From: Platanthera guangdongensis
Lineage: Eukaryota > Streptophyta > Magnoliopsida > Asparagales > Orchidaceae
Reading direction: 5' to 3'
Length of the DNA stretch: 64,000 bases
Assembly (NCBI GenBank): GCA_039583875.1
Contig: CM077167.1
Location: forward strand, 154,701,545-154,765,544
Both the position numbers and the translations under genes were made by a program. This document shows positions 43,944 through 55,653 of the stretch, piece after piece. The notes beneath the pieces are model-generated. The model did no database searches and was not told the origin of the DNA. It saw nothing but the letters and a program-made list of their open reading frames with translations. The first letter of the stretch is position 1; every line of letters starts with the position of its first letter.

Positions 43944-45974
43944 CTACTTAACCTTAGAACCCAAATAAGTTTTGGGTCCTTGGTTCATGCTAGTCTGAAA
44001 TTTGACAAATCTGTCTGTAGCTCTTCTAGCAGACAGATTGCTATTCTCCTTGATACTGAAATTGTGCCAATAATCTAAGGCAAAATGACCTACCTTGCCA
44101 CAACACCAGCACTCAAACTTGGTGTACCTTTGTTTAGGTACAACCCTAGCTGAATAGTCTACAGCAGTTTTCTTATTTTGTGCTGGGGCTTTGCCTTTAG
44201 ATTTGGACTTAGCAGTCCAGACAATTTTCTTAAACCCTAATCCGGTCTTACCATTTTGTGACACAAAGTCATCTATTAAGGGTAACACAGATTTTGGCTT
44301 AGAAAAACTAGCCACAATCTCTTTCTCTTTCTGAAGTCTATCCTCTAGATTTCTAATCTGATCATTCTTGAATGTGATTGTGCCCATTTGAATAACAGTT
44401 ATGTTTTTCAATCTGGCAATCTCATCCAGTTTTTGATCCAACAACTTCTCTGAATCTAATGCAGCCCTCTTAAGATCAGCAATTTCCTTAGCCTGAGATT
44501 TGGCCAGGTTTTTGCTCTTCTTAAGTGCCTGCAATAAATCTCTATATTCATCTATCAGCTGATGAATATCACCTTCAGACTCAGATCTATCCACATCACT
44601 TGATGCAGATGTTGCTGACTCTGACTCAGTACTGCAATCTGAAAGACATTATACCTTACTAGGACCAGGCTGATCCTGGCACTTGTCTTCTTCTGACACA
44701 GCCATCATTCCCTTGAACTGATGGTCTTCTTGTTCATATATAGAGTTCAGCACCTGGAGAAACTCTTCTTCTTCATCTGCTGCATATAGACCAATGTAGG
44801 CCTCAGCTTCAGATTCTGACTCTGAAGTAGATTGGTCTGATAAGGTCTTCTCCTTCTTAGCAACAAAGGATTTCTCCTTCTTGCTCTGGTGTTGACTCTT
44901 CTTTTTATCTGCAGTCTCTTTTCTTTTATCTGGACACTCAGCTACAACATATCCATGCCTATTATAGCAGTAGCAAACTATCTTGGATGTTGTAGATTTG
45001 CTTGGCTTAGACCTGCTCCTTTCCTTCCTGGATAACTTCCTCTTTTGATAATACTCATCCTTAGGCTGAGAAGTGAAAGGCTTAGACTTCCACTACTTCT
45101 TCTTCAGGATTCTCTGAAACTGTCTTGTAAATGCTGCAAAATCTTCATCTGAGTCACTTCTGTCTGAATTCTGGTTGTCTGAATTATCTGAAGTAGTTTC
45201 AGCAACAATCTTAGGAGGTGATGAAGACATCCTCCTATATTTCTTAGTGGTTTCAACCTTGAAGGCCACAGACTTTTCTCTATGCTCACATTTTACACTT
45301 TTCTCTTCCTCTTTCCTTGTCATTAGCTGCATCTCATATGACAGCAGTTTTCCAAACAAGGTTGGTGGAGAGATATCTGCAAGTTTGGCCACTTTCCTAA
45401 TGACACAAATCTTAGTGTCTCAATCCTTTGTAAAGGATCTTAGGAATTTATCATTCGGTTCATATGTACTGAATATTCTACCATAGGACATCAACTCATT
45501 TACAATCCTATAGAACTTTTTATAGCACTCAGTTATACTGTCAGACTTTCCATGTCTGAAACTTTCATATTCCTGCTTCAGCATAGATTTTATATCTTGT
45601 CTTACTTCTTTAGAACCCTCCACGTAGACTATTAAAGTATCCCACATTTCCTTGTAGGTCTTGCAGTGAATCAAATTTTGAAAAGTTGCATCATCAATGA
45701 CACTTACTATGATGTTCTGGGCTCTTTTATCCATAGTTGCCAAGATGATCTCATCCTTGGTAATCTCAGAATAATCCTTGAGAATTCTTTGGTTTGCATC
45801 CAGAATTGACACCTTCATTGGAATATAAGGACCTTCCTTTACTGTGATGTATATCCTTGGATCAGAAGCCTCCATAAACAGTCGGACCCTTTCTTTCCAG
45901 ATGCCAAATATCTCCGTTCTGCATATGGGTAATTTCATAGACCCTAGCTCCTTATGATTTTCACCTGAACCCAT
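43944..45974 (-). pseudogene. S2 gag, two decayed zinc knuckles
   Basis: The ATG at 45974 starts MGSGENHKELGSMKLPIC. The frame is interrupted by TGA at about 45420 (Trp in S1), TAG at about 45093 (Gln in S1) and a stop near 44655. The first knuckle reads CYCYNRHGYVVAEC and the second CWCCGKVGHFALDY, so each has lost a ligand through C-to-Y or H-to-Y changes. A coiled-coil-like segment (LKKSKNLAKSQAKEIADLK) precedes the second knuckle, as in S1. The gag stop (TAG at 43944) is in frame with protease. Confidence 0.92.
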
Positions 45975-46040
45975 TTTCTTGATTCTTGAATCTTCCTTAT
46001 GGATCTACTCAGACTGTTAAGTCTTTCTTTGAGTAACCTC

Positions 46041-46051
46041 CCTCTGATACC
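46041..46051 (-). promoter_or_regulatory. S2 primer binding site
   Basis: TGGTATCAGAG on the minus strand, 2 nt inside the 5' LTR. Confidence 0.9.
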
Positions 46052-46053
46052 AC

Positions 46054-47816
46054 TTGAAAGAATTAGTGCCTAACCACCTAGAGGGGGGGTGAATAGGTGT
46101 AATTCTTGTTTTTCTTTTAAGGCAGAAAAGCTGTTCAGTTAACTAATAATAAACTGCAAATTCTACTGCTAACACAACACAGCAATCACAGAAATAATCA
46201 ATCACAGAGTGCATACAATTTTTATAGTGGTTCCCCAAGGTCTGGGTATATCCACTTTCCCCCTTCGCCTATCTAGCAGTGTACTAGATTCGGCCTAACT
46301 TCTGCACTTTACCTCAGATCCTCAGATCTTACAACTCAGAACCCCAAACAAGGCTCCTACAACTCAGGCAAACTGCCCTACCTCAGCCTTCAATAAGGCC
46401 TACACTCAGAGATCACAATCTCCTACAACTCAGGCTCACAGCCCTACCTCAGCCTTCAACAAGGCCTACCACTCAGAGAATTTACTCTCCTACACTCAGC
46501 CTTTATAAAACAGGCTTACAGTCTCAGATCTATAAAGATCCTACAAAATTTTGATTTAACAAAGTGAATAACCACCACCCTGTCAGAGAGAGAAGGGATG
46601 GATGGCTTCTTGATGAGTTCTTGGAAGAACTTGATGGCAGAGCATAACCTCTCTTAGCTTTCTTCAAAGCTTCTTGAATATGAACTCAGTAGAGTTGAAC
46701 TCTTGAGAAGTTGATCTTCAATCATCTTCTGACTTGAGATTCAGATCTCAATCTGAATCTTTCTTGGCAGCCTGGTTCAGCAACTGCACTTCTTAGATGG
46801 AGCTCTCTCTCTCCAACTTCTTAGATTTTCTGTCGAAGGTCTTCTTCTTTTTTTGTGTTGATAGATATCTGTGTAGATTCTTCAATCTTAATTATAATTG
46901 ATCACTTCTTCTGTTGAAGGAGAAGACCTTTATATAGTCTTCCTCCATGGTAACCGACTGAACCGGTTTCTAACAACTTTCTAACAACTCTGATAGTAGT
47001 AGTTGACCGGTTAGAAATGGCAGCTGTCAAGTCATCCAGTCACTTCTTGAAATCACTGTCTCTGTCTAAAAGTGTCGAGACTGAACTTCATTATGTATCG
47101 ACACAAGTAGAGTAAGTGTCGACACAAGTGTACTAAGTGTCGACACAAGCCTTGGTGGTGTCGACATAACTCCTTTTGTTGTTGTAACAGCTTCTCGACA
47201 CTGCTTCTTTAGAATGTGTTGACACTGATTCTGTGTGTCGACACAAGCCTTCTTTTCTTTAACTTTGTTGAAACTTGCTGTGTGTCGACACATCTCCTTT
47301 GTGTCGATACAAGTACTTCTTTACTTTAACTTTGTTGAAGCTTTGCTGTATTTCGACACAAGTCCTGTGTGTCGACACAGTTGATGTTAACAAATACTTC
47401 TGTGTGTCGACGCTACCTCTATGTGTCGACACATTTGATGTCGACTAAGTATTCTTGTGTGTCGACACTGCCTTTTGGTGTCGACACAGATGATGTCGAC
47501 TTTGCTTCTCTATGTGTCGACACAGCCTCTTGGTGTCGACACAATTTATTTTAGTGTCGACTCAGCCTTTCCAAGTGTCGACACAATTAACTCCAAGTGT
47601 CGACACAGCTTTTCTCCAGTGTCGACACAAGCCTTCATAAGTGTCGATACTGCTTCTCTAGGTGTCGACACATAGACTTAGAAATTTTTCTGCATTTTCT
47701 GCAATTACTTAACCTGCACATATAAACTCAAAGTACATCAAATACACCTTGATGCATATCATTGAGTAGGGTGAGGCTTTTTCAAATCTGGTACACATTT
47801 TCCAATGTACCCAACA
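46054..47816 (-). other. S2 5' LTR (1763 bp)
   Basis: Partner of 30168-31899 and close to solo LTR S3. The palindrome array is at 47094-47671 and the TATATAAAG box at 46928-46936. It keeps about 27 bp near 46182 that the 3' LTR lacks. Confidence 0.96.
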
Positions 47817-48511
47817 TCCGGTAATAACCGGCAAGTCCTAGGAAACTTCGTACGTCGGTGGCTGCCTTCAACTGCGGCCAATCCCGAATTGCCTGAATCT
47901 TCGCCGGATCCACTGCCAACCCGGCTCCACGGATAATATGGCCTAAAAAGCCCACCTCCTTCAGCCAGAACTGACATTGCTAAACTTTGCATATAAATGA
48001 TTCTCCCGCAGTCTCTATAGGGTCAGTGCCAGATGGAGAGCGTGCTCCTCCTCCATTCTCGAGTAGATGAGGATGTCATCGATAAACACAATGACAAACA
48101 CATCTAGATACTCCTTAAAAACTTGGTTCATGAGGGTCATGAATGCCGATGGTGCATTCGTGAGCCCGAAGGGCATCACCGTAAACTCAAATAATCCATA
48201 TCTGCTACTAAAAGCAGTCTTCTGAATATCCTCCTCTCGAATCCGAAGCTGGTAGTAGCCCGACCTCAAATCTAATTTCGAAAAGAAATGTGCCCCCTAC
48301 AGCTGGTCGAACAGCTCGTCTATCCTTGGTAGTGGATAGGTATTCCGGACCGTCAGCCGATTTAGTGCTCGGTAGTCGATGCACAATCTGAGTGTCCAGT
48401 ATTTCTTTTTGACGAACAATACCGGAGATCCCCATGGTGAAGAGCTTGGCCGGACAAATCTGGCTTCCACTAGCTCCTGAAGCTGGCTCCGAAACTCTGT
48501 CAACTCCCTTG
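47817..48511 (-). pseudogene. G1 reverse transcriptase (interrupted by S2)
   Basis: Starts [19 protein letters not shown], then [45 protein letters not shown] and the catalytic FIDDILIYS (about 48075). Stops lie near 48297 (Gln codon changed to TAG), 48015 and 47980. The last residues before the S2 insertion (LAGYYR) continue as [11 protein letters not shown] at 30167. A frameshift near 48510 separates it from protease. Confidence 0.92.
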
Positions 48512-49113
48512 GGCCATCCGGTAAGGGGCCTTGGATGCCGGCTTGGCCCCCGGCACAAGCTGTATCTGAAAGTCCTGCTCCCTGTGCGGGGGTAATCTAG
48601 GTAATTTTTCTGGAAAAACGTCCCTAAAATCCCGCACCACCGGAATATTCGATATAGACACCATGGCCTCCACCTTTTCAAACAGCACCTCGTAGACCTC
48701 CTCCCCCTGTAAATAGGCCTTAACGGCCTGTACTGAAGATAAGGGTATACAAGAAGCAGGTTTTATACCTTTGATGATGATGACAGAGTCCCCATGACTC
48801 ACGGTGATCCTCTTTGCTTGACAATCAATCTGGGCACAATTCCAGTGTAACCAAGTCATGCCCAGGATCAGCTCGAATACTGGCATCCTTAGGACCATTG
48901 CCGATACTTCGAATGACTTTCCTCCAATCTCCGCCTCCATGCTGCAGTGGGCAGAGGTGAGTATCTCCGATCCGTCGGGTAGACGCACCCTTGTCATCAG
49001 GCCTATAAACTGCTCCACTCCTTCCAGCCCTTCCAGAAAGGCCTCCGACACAAACGAGTGCGAGACACCCGTGTCGAACAGAGTATAGGCAGGCTTGCCG
49101 CTGATGAAGACTA
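48500..49113 (-). pseudogene. G1 aspartic protease and linker to RT
   Basis: The active site reads LFDTGVSHSFVSEAF (about 49040-49080). The protease fold follows (VSAMVLRMPVFELILGMTWL, flap and C-terminal DWL-like motif) and then the linker ([21 protein letters not shown]) typical before gypsy RT. The catalytic Asp-Thr-Gly is intact. Confidence 0.9.
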
Positions 49114-49246
49114 TACGTGGGACGGTTAAATGTCTTAGTATTTTATAACGAGTTTTATTTCCTATTTATTCTACTTAGGGCAGTTCTACTTGTTGGGCAA
49201 TTGAGAAAGGGAATTCAATTTAAACAATTTAAACATCTTGGCGTAC
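49111..49246 (-). other. AT-rich non-coding gap between G1 gag and protease, possible intron
   Basis: On the minus strand the gag frame (VIAG) reaches GCAG|GTACG, a good 5' splice site. It then becomes AT-rich with stops and ends CGTATAG|TCTTC, after which protease is open. Joining the two ends would keep the frame, since the phase matches. G2 has a similar gap after ACAG|GTACG. Decay without splicing is the alternative. Confidence 0.4.
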
Positions 49247-50422
49247 CTGCTATGACCTGCTCTGGGTTCCGAGGCTGTGCCAGGTCCAAATCATACACCT
49301 GCTCCATTTCTTGTCTTCGATCCCCTCCCTGGTAACTACGTCCTCGGCCGCGTCCTCGGCCTCCGAAATGCTGAGCAGGTGGGTCACCCTGTGGTGCTGG
49401 AGGTGGTGCCCCCCTCATGGGGCAGTTTCTCTGGAGATGCCCAACCTGATGACAATGGAAGCACTCTGGTGGGGGATACGCCATACCCCCGGGTCTCGGC
49501 ATCTCCTGTATCCGAAGAGGTTGCGGGGCCAATATCACCTGCTCCCTCAGCTCCTGCCTCACTTCCTGACAATGCTGGTCCTATGTCCTTCTCCCATCTA
49601 GTATAGCACCTCGACGCTGATCATTTCTAGCCCTCCGACCCTGATCCTCCGCTTGCCGCTTCTGACCCCGAGTGGTGTGCCAATTAGCCTCAATCCTCTT
49701 TGCCATCTCCAAAATCCGGGAGATAGGCCCGTCAGATACAAACAATAAGGCCTCCCTCAACTCCTCTTTCAGACCCTTATAGAACCTCTTGATGTATCCT
49801 GCTTCGTCCAGCTGGTAAGAACCTGCATATCGAGCCAAATGGTCGAACTCTCGATGGTACTCCACCACCATCCTGGTGCCCTGCTTCAGCTATAAGAACT
49901 GCTCCTCCAACTCATCCCTGGCCGACTGCGGGACAAAATGCTCCAACAGCGTGGCCCTGAACTCTTCCCAGGTTCTGCAACCTCCCTATCGGCAAACGTC
50001 ATGTCCAATAGCATCTTCCACCACCTCTTGGCATGGGACTCCAGGCAAGATACCACGAAAGCCACCCTCTCCTCCCAGGGGCACCGTATCCCGGTCAGCA
50101 TTTCGTATATAACATCCAGCCACTCTTCCGTCTGAACTGCCGACTCTGTCCCCAAGTAGGACGAGGGAGAAAGTCCTCGGAAGGTGCTCAACCAGTTGGC
50201 CTCCGGGTTTGGCTGTGGAGTCGGATCCTGTTGAGTCCGGAAGGCCTCAAGGATAGCTATAAGAGTTTGCCCCATGTCTGACTGAAGGAAAGGAGTGGGG
50301 ACTGGGGGTGGTGGTGCAATGTCCGGAGTCTGCTGGGCTCCACCTTGCAGTGTAGGCTGTGCTGGGGCTGCGTAACAAACGACAATTGTAAGTAATCGAC
50401 TCAACCTAATTAAAGGGGACAA
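49247..50422 (-). pseudogene. G1 gag (Retrotrans_gag type, broken)
   Basis: The N-terminal part (PPPPVPTPFLQSDMGQTLIA) leads into the capsid (WLDVIYEMLTGIRCPWEERVAF, SCLESHAKRWWKML), a frameshift near 49980, then VVEYHREFDHLARYAGSYQL and RFYKGLKEELREALL. One CCHC knuckle (CFHCHQVGHLQRNC) lies near 49460. Stops separate the three pieces. Spacing and motifs match chromoviral gag. Confidence 0.88.
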
Positions 50423-50538
50423 TGTACATGTGATCCCTCATATGGGCACACCGCTGCTTCCGCTGCTTAGTTTGTCCCCAAACTAAATCGCGCGGGGGTA
50501 ACCCAGGGTTGTGAACTATTACTTTTCGATCGAGGTCT

Positions 50539-50550
50539 GCTTTGATACCA
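50539..50550 (-). promoter_or_regulatory. G1 primer binding site
   Basis: TGGTATCAAAGC on the minus strand, 2 nt inside the 5' LTR. Confidence 0.9.
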
Positions 50551-50552
50551 CT

Positions 50553-53500
50553 TGTAAGACCCCCCCCCCCCCTTTTTCTTTTTAAAACACTGAGTTCTTA
50601 GGCCCAGAACTGCCGTTTTGCGGTGACTCCTTCACGCCCGGAAGGGTCGTCACCACAAAGCGCCGATTTTGCCGGCCAATTCGATCGCAGAAAAGTAGCA
50701 AAAGAAAGTAAAGCAAGTCCACAGCAATCACATATATAGTAAATAAACTCCATGAAGGGAGTGTCCACAGAATAATATATTAGAGTACTAAAATACGGGC
50801 TTATGCCCGGTACATCATGTCCTCACTACAAATCACTCATGCGCAAGCAAAAATAGAACATCTACTCAAGGTCGAGACTTACGGTCCCGGCTGTATGAAC
50901 TCCGGAGCTAGACTGCCCCTTCTCCAAGCGCACCGTTCTCTAGGGCTGCTCCCCCGTGCTGGGCTCCACGATTCCCTAAATGATGCGGTTCGAAAACCGT
51001 TAGTCTAAAAGACTAAGTCCTATCATCCCCCACCCCTTCCCCCACGACTCCTAGGCACCGAGCGGAGAGGAAGAAATGGGAGGACTTGAAGGTGGAGAAT
51101 AATCAAAAACAGATGGCAGCGGACCTATACTAGCAATTCTATAATAGATATTGACAATAAGAGGAAATATGAAAAGTAACGTTCACTTATGTGGAAACAC
51201 ATAAGCCAAGGGGTCTTCTGCAAGGCTCCCATCGTATAAAAAGTCTCATACCAATTTATACGTTGGGGTGTCGGTTATCAAACAGCAGTAAATATATATC
51301 AAAATTGACCTTAATTTATAAACTTGCCCACACAAGCTTATAGACCAAGGGGTCGTTTTGCAGGTCCTAATGTATAAGCGTCTCATTCCACTTATGCTTT
51401 AGGTGTCAGGGTTAAATGAATCGATTATGCTATGACATGCAAGTGGGTATGATGGAACATGCAAGTGCAACACACACACCCAACTCTGTGCACACAGACC
51501 TTTAGTTCCCGCTTTCTGGAGCCGTAACCTCCCAGGATACCTCCGTAGTGGCAGATGGAAGTGGTGGGTTGGGCCTCGCCCACCTCTAAACCAGTAAAGC
51601 ACTACCGGTCAGACTTATTGTATGCCTCAATGCTTGGTGCACGAAGCGGACTCCTGCGTACTCTTGCGGGCTGGCGCACCGGACTTCTGTTGGCGAAGTG
51701 CTAACCACACTTACCGAGTCAGCGTATTGGCGTCGGTGCATCGACACTCCAATACTGAAGACCCACCACCTTAATTTGCTTTCCTTTTATGCACATGCAA
51801 ATTTATCGTATTCAAAACCGAGTCGAAGCTCCCCGGACCATAATGTCCATCTCAAACAATCGTGCCGAAACTCGCCGGGCCATCCTGCCCCTCACAAATA
51901 TCAACCGATTCAAACCAACTCCCCGAGACACCGGGGTGTGTGAAAGTGAACCCCTAATTATTCTAGTTGCTCTTTAAGATTTATAACTTCAACCGTTTAC
52001 GTTAGCCCAGGACTGCCCAAGGTATACCCCATGAAGGGCTCTCGAAGACACTAGGAAGTACGATGGGATTACGCCCAAAGCTCCCTTTCGCAAGACACTT
52101 ACTATTATTGGTTGCTACCCGATTTACCGACCATTAATTAATTTTACTGAACCTAGCCCTAGTACATTAAACACTTCCTCCCTACGGGGAAGACGATCTT
52201 TCGTCGATCCCGGGCACCACCTAACTCTAACCAATTCAACACTCTACTATCCTATCTTCCAATGGTGAACTTATTTTTATCCATCCAAACCAACCAACCA
52301 CTAATCACCTCTAATGTGCTCAAATTATACCCTAACATGATTTCTACAGTTTTTACTATATGCAGACCACTTAAGCTATATGACTCGTAAAATGGGAGGT
52401 ACATCAAATAATCATCCAGTATCCCTATGATAATTATTAGAGGGCTATAATGACATTTTTAGCATAAATCCAGAAATTCATAATTTTCCTAATTTGTCTA
52501 ATAATTTATTTATTTATTCTAGTAGCCAAAAAGCCCAAGTTTGAACATGAAGTACCAATTTCAAACAAGATAATATTCCACTAAATTTATGTTAATTAAA
52601 AAATGAATAATCAACTCTAAAGCCTAAGTCTTCCAATTTTTCAGCAAGTTTTAAGACCTTAATTTTATTTTCAAATATATCTCATAATAAATCATTTTAA
52701 GAGGTATGTACAGAAATAATGCTTCCAAAAATTCAGATAAAATCCAAGTATGATTATAAGGATATATAAATTCTTTAGATCAAGTTTCACAATTTATCAT
52801 TGAATAATAAAGTCTATACTTGATTTTATCATAAAATTCCAAGTTAATGGGTTAATGAACAAGGTATAAACATTATCTATCTAAAAATTCCAAATAAATT
52901 CGCATATCAGTATAATGAAATAGGAACACGACTTATCAAGTTTCATAATTTTTCATCAAGTATTAAGCTCTGTAAGAATTATTTAGCATGTTTTCAAAGT
53001 TATGCACATGTGAAGTAGATGCCCTAATTATGTATCCAAAAATTCTATTAAAATTCATATATGATCAATATGGTCTAAAACTATCTCTTCCCAATTTTCA
53101 TGATCTTTCAAAGGGCAGTGAGATCATAATAGTCAAATTATTAATTAGGGCAATCTCATGGGTTACAAATGAAGTGCTAAAATATTGATCCAAAATTCCC
53201 AAATAAATTACCAGAGGCTCAATATATCCTTATTCCCACACTACCCAAATTTCATTATATTTCAAGGAGTTTTGCTAACCTAATTTAGCACTATAAGTTT
53301 TATGCCCTAAGCTAGGGTTAGGGTTTTGTGGGCCCTACCCTTTTTCAAAATCCTTTAAGATTTTTACGAGAGGGTTTTATTTGCCATAGGACCCTCCATA
53401 CAAAATTTCAAGTTCATCCAAGGTGTTTAGGACTCATTCCCTTCACAAGGCACAAAGGTCCTTCCTTAGGGTTTAGCCTAGGATCTTAGGGCAAATCAAT

Positions 53501-55648
53501 TCCACTCTACCCCACATTACATGGGGAGGTGATAAATGCCATACCAAGTCAGTGAGCCAAATTTCAGCCTCTGTTGAGGTGATTTGGTCACTCAAAATCA
53601 AAAGTGCACTTTTTGACCAAAATACCCTCATTAAGGTAAAGTTAGGGTTGGGTCAAAACCTATTCAAAACACATCCAAATTAGGTGAACCTTTATAAAGA
53701 TACATAACATGAGGACAGAGACTACTCACCAAAATTTGGGAGGGTTTGGAGGTCATTAGACCACCTAATTAAATTATCCTAATGAAATTAAATAATTTTC
53801 AAAACTATAGAGAAAGTGTCCCCAAAAATTTCCATTTTTGGGCAGTACCTAGATATGATTCAAGGGGACTCCCTGCCAAAATTTCAAATCATTTGAGCCA
53901 AAGATGAAGTGGGGGCACTCAGTTTAATTTCTGTCTAGCCTTAGGTGTAGGTCCCACCAAAATGGGTGCCTTGATCAAACCAGCAACCCAAATTGTCTCA
54001 AATCAATTTTTTATTAATGTGGACTCACTGGGCTACACTTTTTGTGTTGAGGACTTTTTATGAAACAGCTTCTATGTATTTTTAAAATTTAGAAATATTA
54101 AATATAAAAAGGTGTGACAGAATCATTAAAATGTATATTATAAACTATAGTTTGATTTCATCATTTGCACGAATCTTGGCGCATGGATTAACGGTATCCC
54201 TTCATCTCTTTCCTCCAGCTGACGGCTCCGATTGATACCGCCTGGAGCATCTTCCAAACACCACCGCCGACGATCCGGCCACCTCCCCGGCCGGACACCG
54301 CCACCACCACCTCCGTTGAGGTGGTGGCCGTCGCCAGGCGGCGGCACAGCCGCCGGAGAGATGCTTTCTGACGATCCCGAGAAGTGGATTTCTATGGAAA
54401 AACCATGAAAATTCAAATTTTATTCGGGCTCAATTGAGCCCGAACCTTGAACCTAGTGAATGCTAAGAACTATCCATGAGAGGAGTGGAGGAGGACCTTG
54501 GTGGGCGGCTGTAGCCTTGCCGATCGCCGGGAAACCATTTTGGTGGTGGTGGTGGTCGGATTTCTACAACTGCACTGTGGAATTGCTTGGCTCCTTCGGG
54601 TAAGTGGTGGAAATGGCTCCTTGGAGTCCAGTGAAGGTTTTAAGAAGGAGAATTGGGGGAGTAAGGTAGCTGTAGGCTGCTTACCATTATTTGCTCCTGG
54701 TCAAGCTTGGCGGCCATGGTAGGTAGGGGGAAAAACTTGGCTCAAACCAGTCAATGGGTAGCTGGTTGGATTGGGGATGCATTCCTGGTCTTAATGCAAT
54801 GAATTGGAGGTTTGGGAAGGGGAAGGAGAAGCCCAAAGTCTTCCTCCATTATCTCTTTCACTTTCTCTCTCTTCCCTTAGGTGGATTTTTTCTCTCTCCT
54901 TCATACCAAGCTGAAAATTGGCTCCTACCTAACCCATTGGCCTTCTCGAAGGCCTAGGTAGGGTTGTCTTGGCCCTTTGGAGGTCACTTGACCCTTAGGC
55001 AGGGCACTTGACCACTTTAGGGCTAGAGTTGACTTTGGTCAACTTAGCCTTTTTGGTTAGCCCCAATGGGTCCTTAGTGACCCATTGGCCTCTTACTAGG
55101 GTTATGAAGGTATGTGTGGGGTCCACTTGGCTAAGGTAACTTCAATTGGCCCTTGTGCAGGTTAGTTTGACTCATTTAGGGTAGGTTGACCCATTTAGGG
55201 TTAGAGTTGACTTTGGTCAACTTAACACTTTGGACTGCCCTTCTTGGGTCCTAAGAGACCCATTGACCTCACTTTATGTCTAGGAAGTCCTTGGTAGGGT
55301 TAGTTGGGCACATTAGAGGTCAACTGCCCTTGATTAGGGCACCTTGCCCTATTTAGGCCTATGGTGGTCCTATGTCAAATTGGCCACCTGGGGTTGACTC
55401 CAATGGACCCTTAAGGCTCTAGTGGACCCTATAATGGGTTAGGGATGTTGTGGTGGGGTCATGGAGTCATGGTGAAGCCCTAAGGTCAAACCCTAGGTTT
55501 GGTGATGAGGTTGTGTCATAGGCAAACCATGGTGATCCTCACCTTGGCCTTCTATCTCTTGGCCCATTTCTGGCTTCCTAGGGTTTTGTCATGACCTAGT
55601 CATGACCAAAACCACTCTTAGGGGTCTACTTGGAAATGGGATGTTACA
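50553..55648 (-). other. G1 5' LTR (5096 bp)
   Basis: Partner of 22597-27815, differing by several percent in the parts compared by eye. It has lost about 165 bp between two ACCCA(A/T)TGGC sequences (junction about 54930-54942). It keeps about 35 bp (53175-53210) that the other LTR has lost between short direct repeats. It ends in a run of C (about 50560-50573). Confidence 0.95.
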
Positions 55649-55653
55649 CCTAT

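Larger units (their letters stand above)
30168..47816 (-). mobile_element. S2: SIRE/Maximus-like copia retrotransposon, about 12.3 kb without its insert
   Basis: LTRs lie at 30168-31899 (1732 bp) and 46054-47816 (1763 bp). The target duplication is TCCGG (30163-30167 and 47817-47821). The order is the same as S1: PBS (46041-46051), gag, pol, array plus TATA, ORF2, PPT (31900-31914), LTR. It belongs to a different subfamily from S1 (LTR end TGAAAGAATTAG versus TGAAAGATATGG, LTR about 300 bp shorter) and matches solo LTR S3. B2 is inserted at 35005-40374, just downstream of the internal TATA box. LTRs differ by about 5% by eye, with many stops, so it is older than S1. Confidence 0.97.
22597..55648 (-). 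mobile_element. G1: Ty3/gypsy chromovirus (Tekay/Del-like), about 15.4 kb without its insert
   Basis: LTRs lie at 22597-27815 (5219 bp) and 50553-55648 (5096 bp). They begin TGTAACATC and end in TCTTACA in element orientation. The target duplication is CCTAT (22592-22596 and 55649-55653). The minus-strand order is LTR, PBS (50539-50550), gag, PR, RT, [S2 insertion], RNase H, INT, chromodomain, LTR. The chromodomain and very long LTRs suit the Tekay/Del lineage. Several frameshifts and stops make it inactive. It is inserted in B1 gag and is itself split by S2 at 30168-47816. Confidence 0.96.
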
